This document shows, piece after piece, positions 27,214 to 35,621 of a stretch of DNA of 64,000 bases; position 1 is the first letter of the stretch; every line of letters begins with the position of its first letter. The notes below the pieces were generated by a model. It saw only the letters and a program-made list of their open reading frames with translations, made no database searches and was not told the origin of the DNA. The stretch lies in contig JHVO01000013.1 of assembly GCA_000620185.1 (NCBI GenBank), positions 124,001 through 188,000 of the forward strand, read 5' to 3'. The DNA comes from Geodermatophilaceae bacterium URHB0062 (GTDB taxonomy: Bacteria; Actinomycetota; Actinomycetes; Mycobacteriales; Geodermatophilaceae). Both the position numbers and the translations under genes were made by a program.

Positions 27214-27474
27214 TCACCCCAACAGTTGTGAAAGCGTCCGCAAGATCGGGCCGAGCGCCGCCAACGCGAACAAGATGGCGAAGCAGATCAGAATCCGCCG
27301 ACCCCACGGGCTTCTCTGGCTGACGCACGCCGGGCACGTGTCCGGCCACACGGTGTGTGTCGTCTGCCCCCCGCCTGTCGGGTTGCGAAGCATTTCGGCA
27401 GCGTCGTATCCGGTGGACTTGTACGGCGTGCCGTCGAACACTCGACCACAACGTCGACAGTTGCGCGGCAGCAT
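27214..27474 (-). CDS. Small zinc-ribbon-like membrane protein of unknown function
   Basis: 86 residues. CRRCGRVF near the N-terminus and CPACV about 35 residues later give two CxxC pairs, a possible zinc ribbon. The C-terminal part RILICFAILFALAALGPIL is a clear membrane helix. The combination of a zinc ribbon and one helix looks like a genuine protein, but I recognise no family. It lies alone in the accessory block just right of the IS3 element. Confidence 0.5.
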   Translation of the reverse strand: MLPRNCRRCGRVFDGTPYKSTGYDAAEMLRNPTGGGQTTHTVWPDTCPACVSQRSPWGRRILICFAILFALAALGPILRTLSQLLG

Positions 27475-27962
27475 GCCGCAGGTTACCGGGAGCCGCAGCG
27501 CGCGAGGGGCCCTCGCATCCCGACAGCCAACGTGATCACGGCTCTGCTAGACCCTGGTCCTCTGCGTGACGAACCGCCTCGCCGAGAATCGTCGGGCGGG
27601 GCTCGCTTCTGGCGAAACATCCGCCAGGATCGACCTGTGGAGTGGATCCGCGACGTCCTCCCTTCGGCGGCGGAAGTCGATGCCTCTGACGTGATCGCTG
27701 CGCTCGCTCTGGTCGTGGCCACGTTGAGCTTCTGTCCAGCCGCCGGACCTCACGACGTGCCGTCCTCCTGACCCAGCAGGCATTGACTCGCGCTGCCGCT
27801 TGGCTGCTGCCCGCATCTAGGACCGTCACGATCGGTGGACTCTACGGTCGTCAACGGCACCGACCCGACGGTGCTAGACGGCATCATGCTGCACATAGAG
27901 GATCGCGACAGGGCCGGCGGGCGATCGAATCTACCGGCATGCCCGATCGGCAGTGGATCGGC
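27475..27962. other. Stretch without a confident gene
   Basis: A frame from GTG 27533 to 27771 (+) reads ARFWRNIRQDRPVEWIRDVL and DVIAALALVVATLSF, which is somewhat protein-like, but it overlaps equally long opposite frames and matches nothing I know. No RNA or repeat is seen. Confidence 0.35.
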
Positions 27963-28358
27963 TCATCCACGCATACTAATCATTTCGGCGACTTTCGGAT
28001 GCATTCGGTACCAATAGAGACCGTCGCTTCGGCGATCAAAGTCATAGGGCCGGCCGTACCCCTTGAATTCCTTACGCACCAACATGGTCAGTTGCGTGTT
28101 AGACGCACGAAGGTCGGCTGAGGTGTAGTCGAGTTCCTTCGCGAATTGCCGATGCTCCCGGATCGGTTCATCGCCGAGGGCTTCAAGGACCTGCAGCAAC
28201 CGATCCGCCCATGGTCGGTTGGCGTCCTGCAGTCGCGTAGTGAGGCGCTCGTACTCACCCGGCTGCAGCCACTTCCGGCACGTGTCGCAAACCTTCTCAT
28301 CGCCAGTGGGCACGCTCGACTCCATCTGCTCAGGGAGAGTGAGACGTGAGGATCGCAT
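27963..28358 (-). CDS. Hypothetical protein resembling DUF6416-type proteins
   Basis: About 131 residues from ATG 28358, or 120 from ATG 28325; neither has a good ribosome-binding site, and the frame is open to 28409. A CDTCRKWL CxxC lies near the N-terminus. A helical region follows (RPWADRLLQVLEALGDEPI), then SADLRASNTQLTMLVRKEF and YWYRMHPKVAEMI, a winged-helix-like pattern seen in small actinobacterial proteins often labelled DUF6416. Function is unknown. It is an orphan in the accessory block. Confidence 0.55.
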   Translation of the reverse strand: MRSSRLTLPEQMESSVPTGDEKVCDTCRKWLQPGEYERLTTRLQDANRPWADRLLQVLEALGDEPIREHRQFAKELDYTSADLRASNTQLTMLVRKEFKGYGRPYDFDRRSDGLYWYRMHPKVAEMISMRG

Positions 28359-28977
28359 GGGAGAGAGACAATCCCGCCGATTGTTCGGCGAGCCGCGATC
28401 GGCATGCACGGGAGAGACCAGTTGCGGGCTAGACGAGCCGCCGCCTCGACGGCCTACGTCATGCCCTTGGTCGGCGGCTGTCTCGCTTCGCTAGCTCTTC
28501 CCTGCCTCGTCTCCCAACTGGTCGTGGAACGGCCTCGGATCCGTTGTTCGGTCGCTTGATCTCGGCCTCTCTCCTGCCTGGGCTGCGGAACATGCGTCGG
28601 CGGATGGCCGTGTACCCGCCAGCCGCCCTGGAGTCCGAGGATGAAAGGCCAACCCGGCAGTGCCCATCCGGTGGCTGTCCGCATGTGCGGCGACTACTCG
28701 GCGGAGCTGTCGACGGCCTCGACGGTTGGCCCGGACTCGAACCACGTCTGGCCGGAGCGTCGATGCCCCCGACTGGCCCGGTCACCTCGAGGGTGTGCCA
28801 ACGGGGCGGCTCGACCCTCCGGCGACGAACACTGCGTTGGCCGCGTGCGCTCGTGCCTTAAGCACCGGCCAAAGTTGGTGGTCAGCGGTCAACAGGGGTC
28901 AGCACCGTTCAGGCGCGAAGCGGCGTCAAAGCCTCGCTGAGCTGCGCAGACGGGCATATGAGCTGGTCAGTACGTGG
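28359..28977. other. Stretch without a confident gene, left of tRNA-Gly
   Basis: Several overlapping frames on both strands, none with a recognisable domain or a good start. If an element entered at the 3' end of the tRNA-Gly, its end would lie at the right edge of this stretch. I found no copy of the tRNA 3' sequence elsewhere by eye. Confidence 0.35.
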
Positions 28978-29048
28978 AGCGGGTGACCGGGATCGAACCG
29001 GCATGGCCAGCTTGGAAGGCTGGGGCTCTACCATTGAGCTACACCCGC
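28978..29048 (-). tRNA. tRNA-Gly (anticodon TCC)
   Basis: On the minus strand GCGGGTG at the 5' end pairs with CACCCGC at the 3' end. D-arm GCTCAATGGTAGAGC, anticodon arm CCAGCCTTCCAAGCTGG with TCC, and T-arm CCGGTTCGATCCCGG all fit. The length is 71 bases without encoded CCA (discriminator T). It marks the right edge of the pseudogene-rich block. Confidence 0.95.
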
Positions 29049-29164
29049 GAGACCGCGCGAGAGAGCACATGCCCTCCACGCGAGAAGCCCCGAAGATCGT
29101 GATCGGCGGGGCTTCCAGTCCGCGACGAGGATAGCGCGCACCAGATCCGGGGCGGCGCACGACC

Positions 29165-30277
29165 TCAGGGGTTGACGGCCAAGAACAGGAAGCCGGCCAG
29201 CAGCACGAGGTGCACGACGCCCTGCAGGCGCGTCGCCCGGCCAGGGACGACGGTCAGCGCCCCGACCACGACGGTGAGCGCCAGCAGAACCATCTGCGTC
29301 GCCCCGAGCCCCAGCAGCAGGGGGCCCTCCAGCCAGATGGAGGCGATCGCGATCACCGGGATGGTCAGGCCGATGCTCGCCAGAGCCGAGCCGTAGGCCA
29401 GGTTCAGGCTGATCTGCAGGTTGTTGCGCAGGGCCGCCCGCGACGCGGCGATCGTCTCGGGCAGCAGGACGAGCAGGGCGATGACGACGCCGACGAACGA
29501 CTGCGGGAAGCCGAACGCCGCGACGGTGTCCTCGATGACCGGTGACTCGATCTTCGCCAGCCCCACCACTGCCACCAGTGCCGCCAGCAGCAGGAGCAGG
29601 CTGATGCCCGCCTCGCGGTTCGTCGGCGGTTCGGCGTGCTCCTCGGCCGGGTCGTCCGTGTCCGGAGTAGGGACGGGCAGGAAGAAGTCCCGGTTGCGGA
29701 CGGTCTGGGTCGTCACGAAGGCCGCGTACAGCACCAGCGAGGCGACCGCGGCGAAGGTCAGCTGCGATCCCGAGAACTGCGGGCCCGGGCGGCTTGTCGT
29801 GAAGGTCGGCAGCACCAGGCTCAGCGTGGCCACGGTCGCGACGGTGGCCAACGCCGCGCCGCTGCCCTCCGCGTTGAACACCGACATCCCGTAGCGGCGG
29901 GCGCCCAGGAACAGCGACAGCCCGGCGATGCCGTTGCAGGTGATCATCACGGCGGCGAAGACGGTGTCGCGCGCGAGGGTGGCGGTGTCGTCCCCACCCG
30001 AGATCATCAGCGTCACGATCAGCGCCACCTCGATGACCGTGACCGCTACGGCCAACACCAATGACCCGAATGGCTCACCGACCCGGTGGGCCACCACCTC
30101 GGCATGGTGCACCGCGGCAAGCACTGCGGCGGCCAGCACCAGCGCCACGACCACATTGAGCACCGGGGCAAGATGACGGCCCCACGTAGCGCCCAGCACC
30201 ACCAGCGCGACGACCGGTACGACCGTGGTCCAGGAGAGCCGACGTACGAACGAGGCGCGGTCGGTAGCTGGGCTCAT
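29165..30277 (-). CDS. CaCA-family cation/proton antiporter (ChaA-like)
   Basis: 370 residues with about eleven membrane helices and two internally related halves. The first half has AVTVIEVALIVTLMISGGDD and FAAVMITCNGIAGLSLFLGA (acidic residues within helices), the second VVIALLVLLPETIAASRAAL with NLAYGSALASIGLTIPVIA, the alpha-repeat pattern of Ca2+/H+ and Na+/H+ exchangers of the ChaA type. It is expected to export Ca2+, Na+ or K+ against protons across the cell membrane. The start is ATG 30277 (MSPATDRASFVRRLSW); the frame is open to 30448 but the upstream part is not membrane-like. Confidence 0.88.
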   Translation of the reverse strand: MSPATDRASFVRRLSWTTVVPVVALVVLGATWGRHLAPVLNVVVALVLAAAVLAAVHHAEVVAHRVGEPFGSLVLAVAVTVIEVALIVTLMISGGDDTATLARDTVFAAVMITCNGIAGLSLFLGARRYGMSVFNAEGSGAALATVATVATLSLVLPTFTTSRPGPQFSGSQLTFAAVASLVLYAAFVTTQTVRNRDFFLPVPTPDTDDPAEEHAEPPTNREAGISLLLLLAALVAVVGLAKIESPVIEDTVAAFGFPQSFVGVVIALLVLLPETIAASRAALRNNLQISLNLAYGSALASIGLTIPVIAIASIWLEGPLLLGLGATQMVLLALTVVVGALTVVPGRATRLQGVVHLVLLAGFLFLAVNP

Positions 30278-30386
30278 GCGCGCGAGTCTCCCAGGCGGCC
30301 GACACCCCGGAAGTCGAGTTCGACCGCCCGAGCGGGCCCGGACGAGCCCGAACGTGCAGCTCACGGGGTGGGTCGCGCGACCCCGG

Positions 30387-30866
30387 TCACGCCGCCGGCA
30401 GAAGGCCCGCGAAGCGCGACAGGTAGAGCGGCCAGCCCTGGTCTCCACCGATGCCCTCGGCGACGGATTCCCATCCGGGGCCGTGCCGGTCGATGTGCCG
30501 GTGCTCGAGCTCCAGCCGCGTGCGGTCCGGGCCCTCCGCGACGAAGCGGACCTCCACCTCGCTCGTCTGTTCCGGGTCCGTCTCGATCCGCCACTGCGGG
30601 CTGATGTCCCAGCTGAACACCACGCGGTCCGGCGGGTCGAACGCGAGGATGCGGGCCCAGCGGCACTCGCTGCCGTCCTCGGCGCGGTCGACGATGTTCC
30701 CGCCCACCCGCGGCTCGAACACGGTCTCGGCGATGGGGGAGGCGAGAAGGTTGTGCTCCCGCGGCTTGAAGTCGCCGAACCGCTCCGTGAACACCGCGAA
30801 GGCTCGCTCGATGGGCGCCTGGACGACGATCTCCCGGCGGATCGTCGCCGTGTCGATCTCGGTCAT
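30387..30866 (-). CDS. SRPBCC/AHSA1-domain protein
   Basis: 159 residues of one START-like fold: IVVQAPIERAFAVFTERFGD at the start, VGGNIVDRAEDGSECRWARI and PDRVVFSWDISP in the middle, and the C-terminal helix WESVAEGIGGDQGWPLYLSR. This is the Aha1-homologue (AHSA1) type, which binds hydrophobic ligands. Its ATG overlaps the stop of the upstream ArsR gene (TGATG), so the two are translated together. ArsR-plus-AHSA1 pairs are common in actinobacteria; the ligand is unknown. Confidence 0.9.
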   Translation of the reverse strand: MTEIDTATIRREIVVQAPIERAFAVFTERFGDFKPREHNLLASPIAETVFEPRVGGNIVDRAEDGSECRWARILAFDPPDRVVFSWDISPQWRIETDPEQTSEVEVRFVAEGPDRTRLELEHRHIDRHGPGWESVAEGIGGDQGWPLYLSRFAGLLPAA

Positions 30867-31189
30867 CAGCTCTCCTCGATGGATTCGTCGGCGACCGCGT
30901 CCGCGTAGCCGCTCAGTACCCGCTGCCAGTAGGTGTCGAGCTGGTCACGCAGGGCGGCCAGCGCCACGGGGTTGAGCCGGTAGATCCGCCGGGTCCCCGC
31001 GGCGCGCTCGCTCACCAGTCCGGCGTCCTTGAGCACCTTGAGGTGCTGGGAGACGGCGGACCTGCTCACCGGCAGCCCGGCGGCGAGCTCGCCCACCGCC
31101 TGGGGACGCTCGGCGAGGCAGGCGACGATCGCGCGTCGCGTTCCGTCCGCCAGCGCGTCCCAGCTGTCTCGAACTCCGTCAGCGTCCAC
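30866..31189 (-). CDS. ArsR/SmtB-family transcriptional regulator
   Basis: 107 residues with a winged helix-turn-helix: WDALADGTRRAIVACLAERP, VGELAAGLPVSRSAVSQHLK as recognition helix and RRIYRLNP in the wing. There is no CxC or His/Asp metal site, so it is not an obvious metal sensor and fits the PadR/ArsR-like group paired with AHSA1 proteins. It starts at GTG 31189, overlapping a TTAGTG repeat that probably is its own operator, which suggests autoregulation. First gene of a two-gene operon. Confidence 0.9.
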   Translation of the reverse strand: MDADGVRDSWDALADGTRRAIVACLAERPQAVGELAAGLPVSRSAVSQHLKVLKDAGLVSERAAGTRRIYRLNPVALAALRDQLDTYWQRVLSGYADAVADESIEES

Positions 31190-31212
31190 TAACGGTTAGC
31201 GTGCACTAACCG
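31187..31212. promoter_or_regulatory. Probable operator with repeated ACTAAC half-sites
   Basis: CACTAACGG (31187-31195) and CACTAACCG (31204-31212) are direct repeats, and CTAAC-G-GTTAG (31189-31199) is an inverted repeat. It covers the start of the arsR-type gene. A winged-helix dimer would fit such half-sites, so autoregulation is likely. Confidence 0.6.
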
Positions 31213-31231
31213 AGTTGGAGCGTCAAGAGGG

Positions 31232-32221
31232 TCACGGATGGAACGGCAGCGCCACGACCTCGGAGTTCGGTGACGGCGGATTCTCGTCGAACTGGCTGTC
31301 CACCAGGAGCAGGCGCCCGTCGACGACGTCGCCGGTCGTGAAGACCCGATCGGGGTCCGTCGGCACCTCGGCGAGCGACCGGGCAGAGGTGGCGTCCGAG
31401 TCCAGCCCCAGATAGGTCAGCACGTGCGGGAAGTTGCGGATGGCGACCAGCGTGCGGCCCCGTACGACGAGCCCGTCGGTGAACGTGAGGTCGACGTCCC
31501 CGGTGTCGATGACCGACGGCGCCGCCGTCTTCAGGTCGTAGCGCCACAGCACGCCGGGGTCAGTCTGCGCGACGATCAAGGACTGGTGGTCAGGCGCCAC
31601 CTCGATGCCGTTGAGCCCGAAGCCCGCTCCCTGCACTGGGGCGCCCGGCGCGTCCGGCCGGGCCCAGAGGGTCGCGTGCCAGTCGCCGTCGTCCCGGGCG
31701 ATCCGGAAGATCCGCGGGCTCACCGAGTCGGTGACGTAGGCCGCGCCGTCCGGTCCGACGACGACGTCGTTGAGGAAGACGGGCCCGTCGACCGGCATCC
31801 GCAGGGCGGCGAGCAGGTCGCCGTCCTCGTCGTAGACCCAGAAGTCGGGAGCGTCGGGTGCGGCTCCGGCCTGGGTCCGGTTGTCACCGCCCGCCACGTA
31901 CACGCGGCCCCGCGAGTCGGTGGCGAGGCCGACCGCGGTCCGCCGTCCGTCCGCGAGCGCGGCCTTCTCGTCGAGCCACACCGTCGTCCGGCGTTCGTCG
32001 GCCTCGCCCCGGTGGATCTCACCGCCCGTCACCTCGCTGACGTAGAACGTCTCCCGGTCGGGCGCCACCGCGATGCCCTCGAACTGGGAACCCTCCGGGT
32101 CGCCGATCAGCGAGTACGTGGCCGGGGGATGGTCGCCGGCCGCGGCCGGTGCCGCGGGCGCCACGAGCAGTACGGGCAGCAGGAGAAGAGCCGCAGTGGG
32201 ACGGCGGAACGGACGGCGCAT
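31232..32221 (-). CDS. Secreted SMP-30/gluconolactonase-like beta-propeller protein
   Basis: 329 residues with a signal peptide (MRRPFRRPTAALLLLPVLLV ... APAAAG). Propeller blades show as FEGIAVAPDRETFYVSEVTGG, TAVGLATDSRGRVYVAGGDN, FLNDVVVGPDGAAYVTDS, FGLNGIEVAPDHQSLIVAQ (in part) and FTDGLVVRGRTLVAI. The FLNDVVVGPDG / N and D positions recall SMP-30 metal-binding loops, so a lactonase or similar activity is possible but not shown. GTTAG repeats of the neighbouring regulator lie just past its 3' end and are not part of it. Confidence 0.82.
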   Translation of the reverse strand: MRRPFRRPTAALLLLPVLLVAPAAPAAAGDHPPATYSLIGDPEGSQFEGIAVAPDRETFYVSEVTGGEIHRGEADERRTTVWLDEKAALADGRRTAVGLATDSRGRVYVAGGDNRTQAGAAPDAPDFWVYDEDGDLLAALRMPVDGPVFLNDVVVGPDGAAYVTDSVSPRIFRIARDDGDWHATLWARPDAPGAPVQGAGFGLNGIEVAPDHQSLIVAQTDPGVLWRYDLKTAAPSVIDTGDVDLTFTDGLVVRGRTLVAIRNFPHVLTYLGLDSDATSARSLAEVPTDPDRVFTTGDVVDGRLLLVDSQFDENPPSPNSEVVALPFHP

Positions 32222-32348
32222 CGGGACCCCGCGGAACTCGTCGTAGCCCCCGTCGCACCGTCACTGTGGCGCGGACTGGGCGGACAGACCAGGGAGTCCT
32301 GCGCGACGGCCTGCGCCCCGGCCGTCACGGGCGATCGCAAAGCGCGCC

Positions 32349-32354
32349 TAGACT
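32349..32354 (+). promoter_or_regulatory. -10 box TAGACT of tRNA-Pro
   Basis: TAGACT ends 10 bases before the mature 5' end of the tRNA-Pro at 32365. Confidence 0.5.
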
Positions 32355-32364
32355 CGTGCGGCCA

Positions 32365-32438
32365 CGGGGTGTGGCGCAGCTTGGTAGCGCACCCGCTTTG
32401 GGAGCGGGGGGCCGTGGGTTCAAATCCCGCCACCCCGA
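32365..32438 (+). tRNA. tRNA-Pro (anticodon TGG)
   Basis: CGGGGTG pairs with CACCCCG plus discriminator A. The D-arm GCGCAGCTTGGTAGCGC, anticodon arm CCCGCTTTGGGAGCGGG (TGG) and T-arm GTGGGTTCAAATCCCGC all fold. The length is 74 bases, CCA not encoded. Confidence 0.96.
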
Positions 32439-32451
32439 CGCAGCACGGGGG

Positions 32452-33564
32452 TCAGAGGCTGTCCGAGAAGCCGCGGATGTCCCGGACCGTCGCCTTGTAC
32501 GCGTCCTTGACCGCCTGGCGGAAGGACATGTCGGCGGCATGTGTGAGGCCGAGGTTCACGCGGCCGACCGCGGGGACGCCGGCCCGCAGAAGTGTGCGGA
32601 AGTAGGCGATCCCCTCGTCGCGCAACGGATCGAGCTCGTTGACGCTGATGACGTGCGGCGGCATGCCCTCGACGTCGGCCTCCGTGGCGAAGTAGGGCCA
32701 GCAGAGCGGGTTCTCGGCGTTCTCGCCGGTCGGGTCGTAGACCGCGACGAGCATGTCCATCATCGAGCAGTTGATGTAGTGGCCCTCGTTCTCCACCATC
32801 GAGGGCAGTTCCCGCAGCTTGCGTGCGGTGTCCCAGCCGTAGCCGCCGCTGATGTAGGGCACCATCGCGTAGACGCCGTCGATCCGGTCCAGGCGCCCTT
32901 CCCGCTTCGCCTTCAGGGCGGTCGCGAGCACGAGGTTCGCGCCACCGGATTCGCCCTGCAGGACCAGCGTCGTCATGCCCAGCTCGGCGCGGTGCTCGTG
33001 GATCCAGTCCAGGGCGCTGCTGCAGTCGTTCAGCCCGGCCGGGAACGGGTTCGCTCCCGCCGCGGTCCAGGCGTTGCGGAAGTCGACGGTCACCACGACC
33101 ATCCCGGACGCCGCGAGATCCTCGCTCCACTGCCGGTGCACGCGGTTGTGGGCTTCCAGGATCGTCATGCCCCCGCCGTGGATGTAGACGGTCCCCGGCA
33201 GCGGCCCGTCCATCCCGGCCGGGCGGTAGATGTGCAAGGCGATGTCGTTGCCGTCCACGCCCTGCACCGTCTCCGTCCGGTGGGTGACGTCGGACGACGG
33301 CTCGTCGGGCCACTCGTTGGGCAGGGCCTCGTACAGCCCCTCGAACCCCGCGTGCACCTGACCGACGAACTCCGCGATCGCCGCCGGCGGCGCATTCCGG
33401 TCCATCGGCGGGCCGGCGGCGTGGCCGTCGAGACCGAACGCGGCCAGGGCGGCCAGCAGCCGGGGGTGCAGCCGGGGATCGGTGCGCAGTTCCATGTCCG
33501 GATCGCCGAGTCGACCTTCCTGTCGGGGGGTCCGGGTCGGCGACTCCTGCGTCGTGTCGGTCAT
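32452..33564 (-). CDS. HSL-type alpha/beta-hydrolase (esterase)
   Basis: 370 residues. The oxyanion-hole motif HGGG lies in TVYIHGGGMTI, the nucleophile Ser in LQGESGGANLV, the acid Asp in SVNELDPLRDEG and the His in GLTHAADMS, so the triad is complete and of hormone-sensitive-lipase type. These enzymes cleave short- or medium-chain esters. No signal peptide is present. ATG 33564 (MTDTTQESPTRTP) is chosen; the frame is open to 33816. The N-terminal 110 residues form the family cap region. It is convergent with tRNA-Pro and divergent from tig. Confidence 0.9.
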   Translation of the reverse strand: MTDTTQESPTRTPRQEGRLGDPDMELRTDPRLHPRLLAALAAFGLDGHAAGPPMDRNAPPAAIAEFVGQVHAGFEGLYEALPNEWPDEPSSDVTHRTETVQGVDGNDIALHIYRPAGMDGPLPGTVYIHGGGMTILEAHNRVHRQWSEDLAASGMVVVTVDFRNAWTAAGANPFPAGLNDCSSALDWIHEHRAELGMTTLVLQGESGGANLVLATALKAKREGRLDRIDGVYAMVPYISGGYGWDTARKLRELPSMVENEGHYINCSMMDMLVAVYDPTGENAENPLCWPYFATEADVEGMPPHVISVNELDPLRDEGIAYFRTLLRAGVPAVGRVNLGLTHAADMSFRQAVKDAYKATVRDIRGFSDSL

Positions 33565-33784
33565 GGCGGCGACTGTGACGCCAGTCACCGTGTCCGTCAA
33601 GATCGCCACGGGCGCACGCGGCTGCCCGTAGGGCCACGGTGCGGACCGCTCGCCTCGGGCCGCACGCCCGTGGCCGCTCCGCCCGCCACCCCGACCGTTC
33701 CGCGCCGTCTCTAGACTCGGAGCAATTCCGCGTCGTCCATGCCCGTCGGCGCCCGTCTGTCCGCAATCAAGGAGCACTGCCGCT

Positions 33785-35167
33785 GTGAAGAGCACCATCG
33801 AGGAACTGGGCCCCACGCGGGTCCGGATGGCGATCGAGGTGCCCTGGGGGGACCTGGACCACGCCTTCGGTGAGGTCTACAAGGAGCTGGGCAAGCAGGT
33901 CCGCGTGCCCGGCTTCCGCCCGGGCAAGGTGCCCAACCGCGTGCTCGACCAGCGCATCGGGCGCCCCGTCGTCCTGGAGCAGGTCGTCCAGCACGCGATC
34001 CCGGAGGTGTACTCCGAGGTCGTTCGCGAGAACCAGGTGCGCGTGCTCGGCCAGCCCGAGATCGAGGTGACCCGCCTCGACGACAACGACACCCTCGCCT
34101 TCACCGCCGAGGTCGACGTCGCGCCGCAGCTCGACCTGCCCGCGCTGGAGAACCTCGCCGTCACCGTCGACGACGTCGAGGTCACCGACGAGGAGATCGA
34201 CCAGCAGATCTCGGTCATGCGCGAGCGCTTCGGCATGCTGACCGCCGTCGAGCGCCCCGCGCAGGACGGCGACTTCGTCTCCATCGACCTCGAGGCCAAG
34301 CTCGACGGCGAGGTGCTCGAGGACGGCTCGACCACCGGCATGAGCTACGAGGTCGGCACCGGTCAGCTCATGGAGGGCCTCGACGACGCCGTCCGTGGCC
34401 TATCCGCCGACGAGACGAAGACCTTCTCCACCGCGCTGCTGTCCGGCCCGAACGCCGGCGAGTCGGCGGATGTGACCGTCACCGTGCGCTCGGTCAAGGC
34501 CAAGGACCTCCCGGAGCTGGACGACGAGTTCGCCTCCACCGCCAGCGAGTTCGACACCCTGGACGAGCTGCGCGAGGACGTCCGCACCCGCCTCGCCCGC
34601 ACGAAGGTGCTGCAGCAGGGCGCTCAGGCCCGCGACAAGCTGGTCGAGCACCTGCTCGAGATCGTCGAGGTGCCGATCCCGGAGAACCTGGTCGAGCGCG
34701 AGGTCGAGTGGCGCAACCGGGCCTTCGAGCAGGAGCTGCAGCAGGCCGGGATGGACTGGGACACCTTCCTCAACATGTCCGGCGTCGAGAACCGCGAGGC
34801 CTACGACGCCGACCAGCGCAAGAACGTCGAGGAGGCCGTGCGCACCCAGTTCATCCTGGACGCGATCGCCGACGCCCGTGAGGTCACCGTCGACAACGAC
34901 GACCTCTCCGCGCAGATCATGGCGCAGGCCCAGCGCAACCGGATGAGCCCGGAGCAGTACGCGCAGCAGCTGCAGCAGGGCGGCAACATCGCCGAGTTCG
35001 TCGCCGACGTCCGGCGCACGAAGACCCTGGCCCAGCTGCTCGAGCAGACGACGATCACCGACGCCTCGGGCAACGCGGTCGACCTCGAGGCGCTGCGCCC
35101 GAAGACGGTGCCGGCGCCGGCCGAGGACGACGCGGCCGGGTCCGCCGAGGACGAGACCGAGGCCTGA
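33785..35167 (+). CDS. tig: Trigger factor
   Basis: 460 residues. The N-terminal ribosome-binding domain carries the signature [17 protein letters not shown] (the known GFRxGKxP motif) at about residues 43-60. A PPIase FKBP-type domain ([16 protein letters not shown], about 155-240) and a long helical C-terminal chaperone domain follow. It binds nascent chains at the ribosome exit. The start GTG 33785 aligns with the usual [13 protein letters not shown] start. TAGACT at 33712-33717 is a probable -10, giving a leader of about 65 bases. It lies upstream of clpP1-clpP2-clpX as in many bacteria. Confidence 0.97.
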   Translation: MKSTIEELGPTRVRMAIEVPWGDLDHAFGEVYKELGKQVRVPGFRPGKVPNRVLDQRIGRPVVLEQVVQHAIPEVYSEVVRENQVRVLGQPEIEVTRLDDNDTLAFTAEVDVAPQLDLPALENLAVTVDDVEVTDEEIDQQISVMRERFGMLTAVERPAQDGDFVSIDLEAKLDGEVLEDGSTTGMSYEVGTGQLMEGLDDAVRGLSADETKTFSTALLSGPNAGESADVTVTVRSVKAKDLPELDDEFASTASEFDTLDELREDVRTRLARTKVLQQGAQARDKLVEHLLEIVEVPIPENLVEREVEWRNRAFEQELQQAGMDWDTFLNMSGVENREAYDADQRKNVEEAVRTQFILDAIADAREVTVDNDDLSAQIMAQAQRNRMSPEQYAQQLQQGGNIAEFVADVRRTKTLAQLLEQTTITDASGNAVDLEALRPKTVPAPAEDDAAGSAEDETEA

Positions 35168-35169
35168 TC

Positions 35170-35226
35170 AAGGACCCCGTCCTTCTCACCCCTCGCACGC
35201 TCGGGGCGAGCCACTGGACGGGGCCG
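35170..35226. repeat. Hairpin-forming interspersed repeat, copy 3 (inverted)
   Basis: The reverse complement reads GGCCCCGTCCAGTGGCTCG, core CGAGCGTGCGAG, then GGACGGGGTCCTT, almost the same as the copies at 5820 and 7068. It begins 2 bases after the tig stop. The inner stem pairs CTCGCCCC with GGGGTGAG. Confidence 0.85.
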
Positions 35227-35229
35227 CAC

Positions 35230-35271
35230 CGACGACGCCGTTCCGCCCCACCGGGTGGGACGGCGTCGTCG
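35230..35271 (+). terminator. Second hairpin after tig
   Basis: CGACGACGCCGT on the left and ACGGCGTCGTCG on the right pair around a GC-rich loop that itself contains CCCACC/GGGTGGG. It lies just after the repeat at 35170, so tig ends in two stacked hairpins. Confidence 0.7.
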
Positions 35272-35318
35272 TTCGGGGACAGCCCCGGGAGCATCGCAGC
35301 GAGGAACGAGCGATCAGT

Positions 35319-35378
35319 GGCCGCGTTGCAGGGTCCCGCTGCGAGCGTGCGAGTCGCGGGGGGCAGCGTGGTCCTTCT
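35319..35378. repeat. Hairpin-forming interspersed repeat, copy 4 (diverged)
   Basis: Keeps the core GCGAGCGTGCGAG and the end GTGGTCCTTCT, but the arms differ (GGCCGCGTTGC; inner stem CCCGC/GCGGG). The changes keep pairing, which suggests that the folded form matters more than the sequence. It lies between tig and clpP1. Confidence 0.65.
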
Positions 35379-35621
35379 ACGGGGCGCGGAACCGAACCAT
35401 GCCGTCGCTTTTCGGCCCGGCGCGCTGCGCCGTCGGCGAACACCACCCCGGAAGGGACTGTCCCGTCGGAGGTCCGCGTTAGGGTCGACAGGAGTCAGCC
35501 GAACGCCGGGGGTAGTTGTCCCGGAGGGCCTGCCCGGTCCGCCGCACCCCGTCGTCAGCCCGCCACCCCCACCCGCCCACGAGACCGAATGCACGACAGT
35601 CCTACGGAGGTCACCACACCC

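Noticed and set aside
27533-27771. Short + frame with one hydrophobic stretch
   Set aside because: Overlaps equally long opposite frames, no start signal and no recognisable family.
28978-29048. attL/attR duplication of the tRNA-Gly 3' end
   Set aside because: No second copy of the CCGGTTCGATCCCGG-type 3' sequence was found by eye in the left part of the block; a computed search would be needed.
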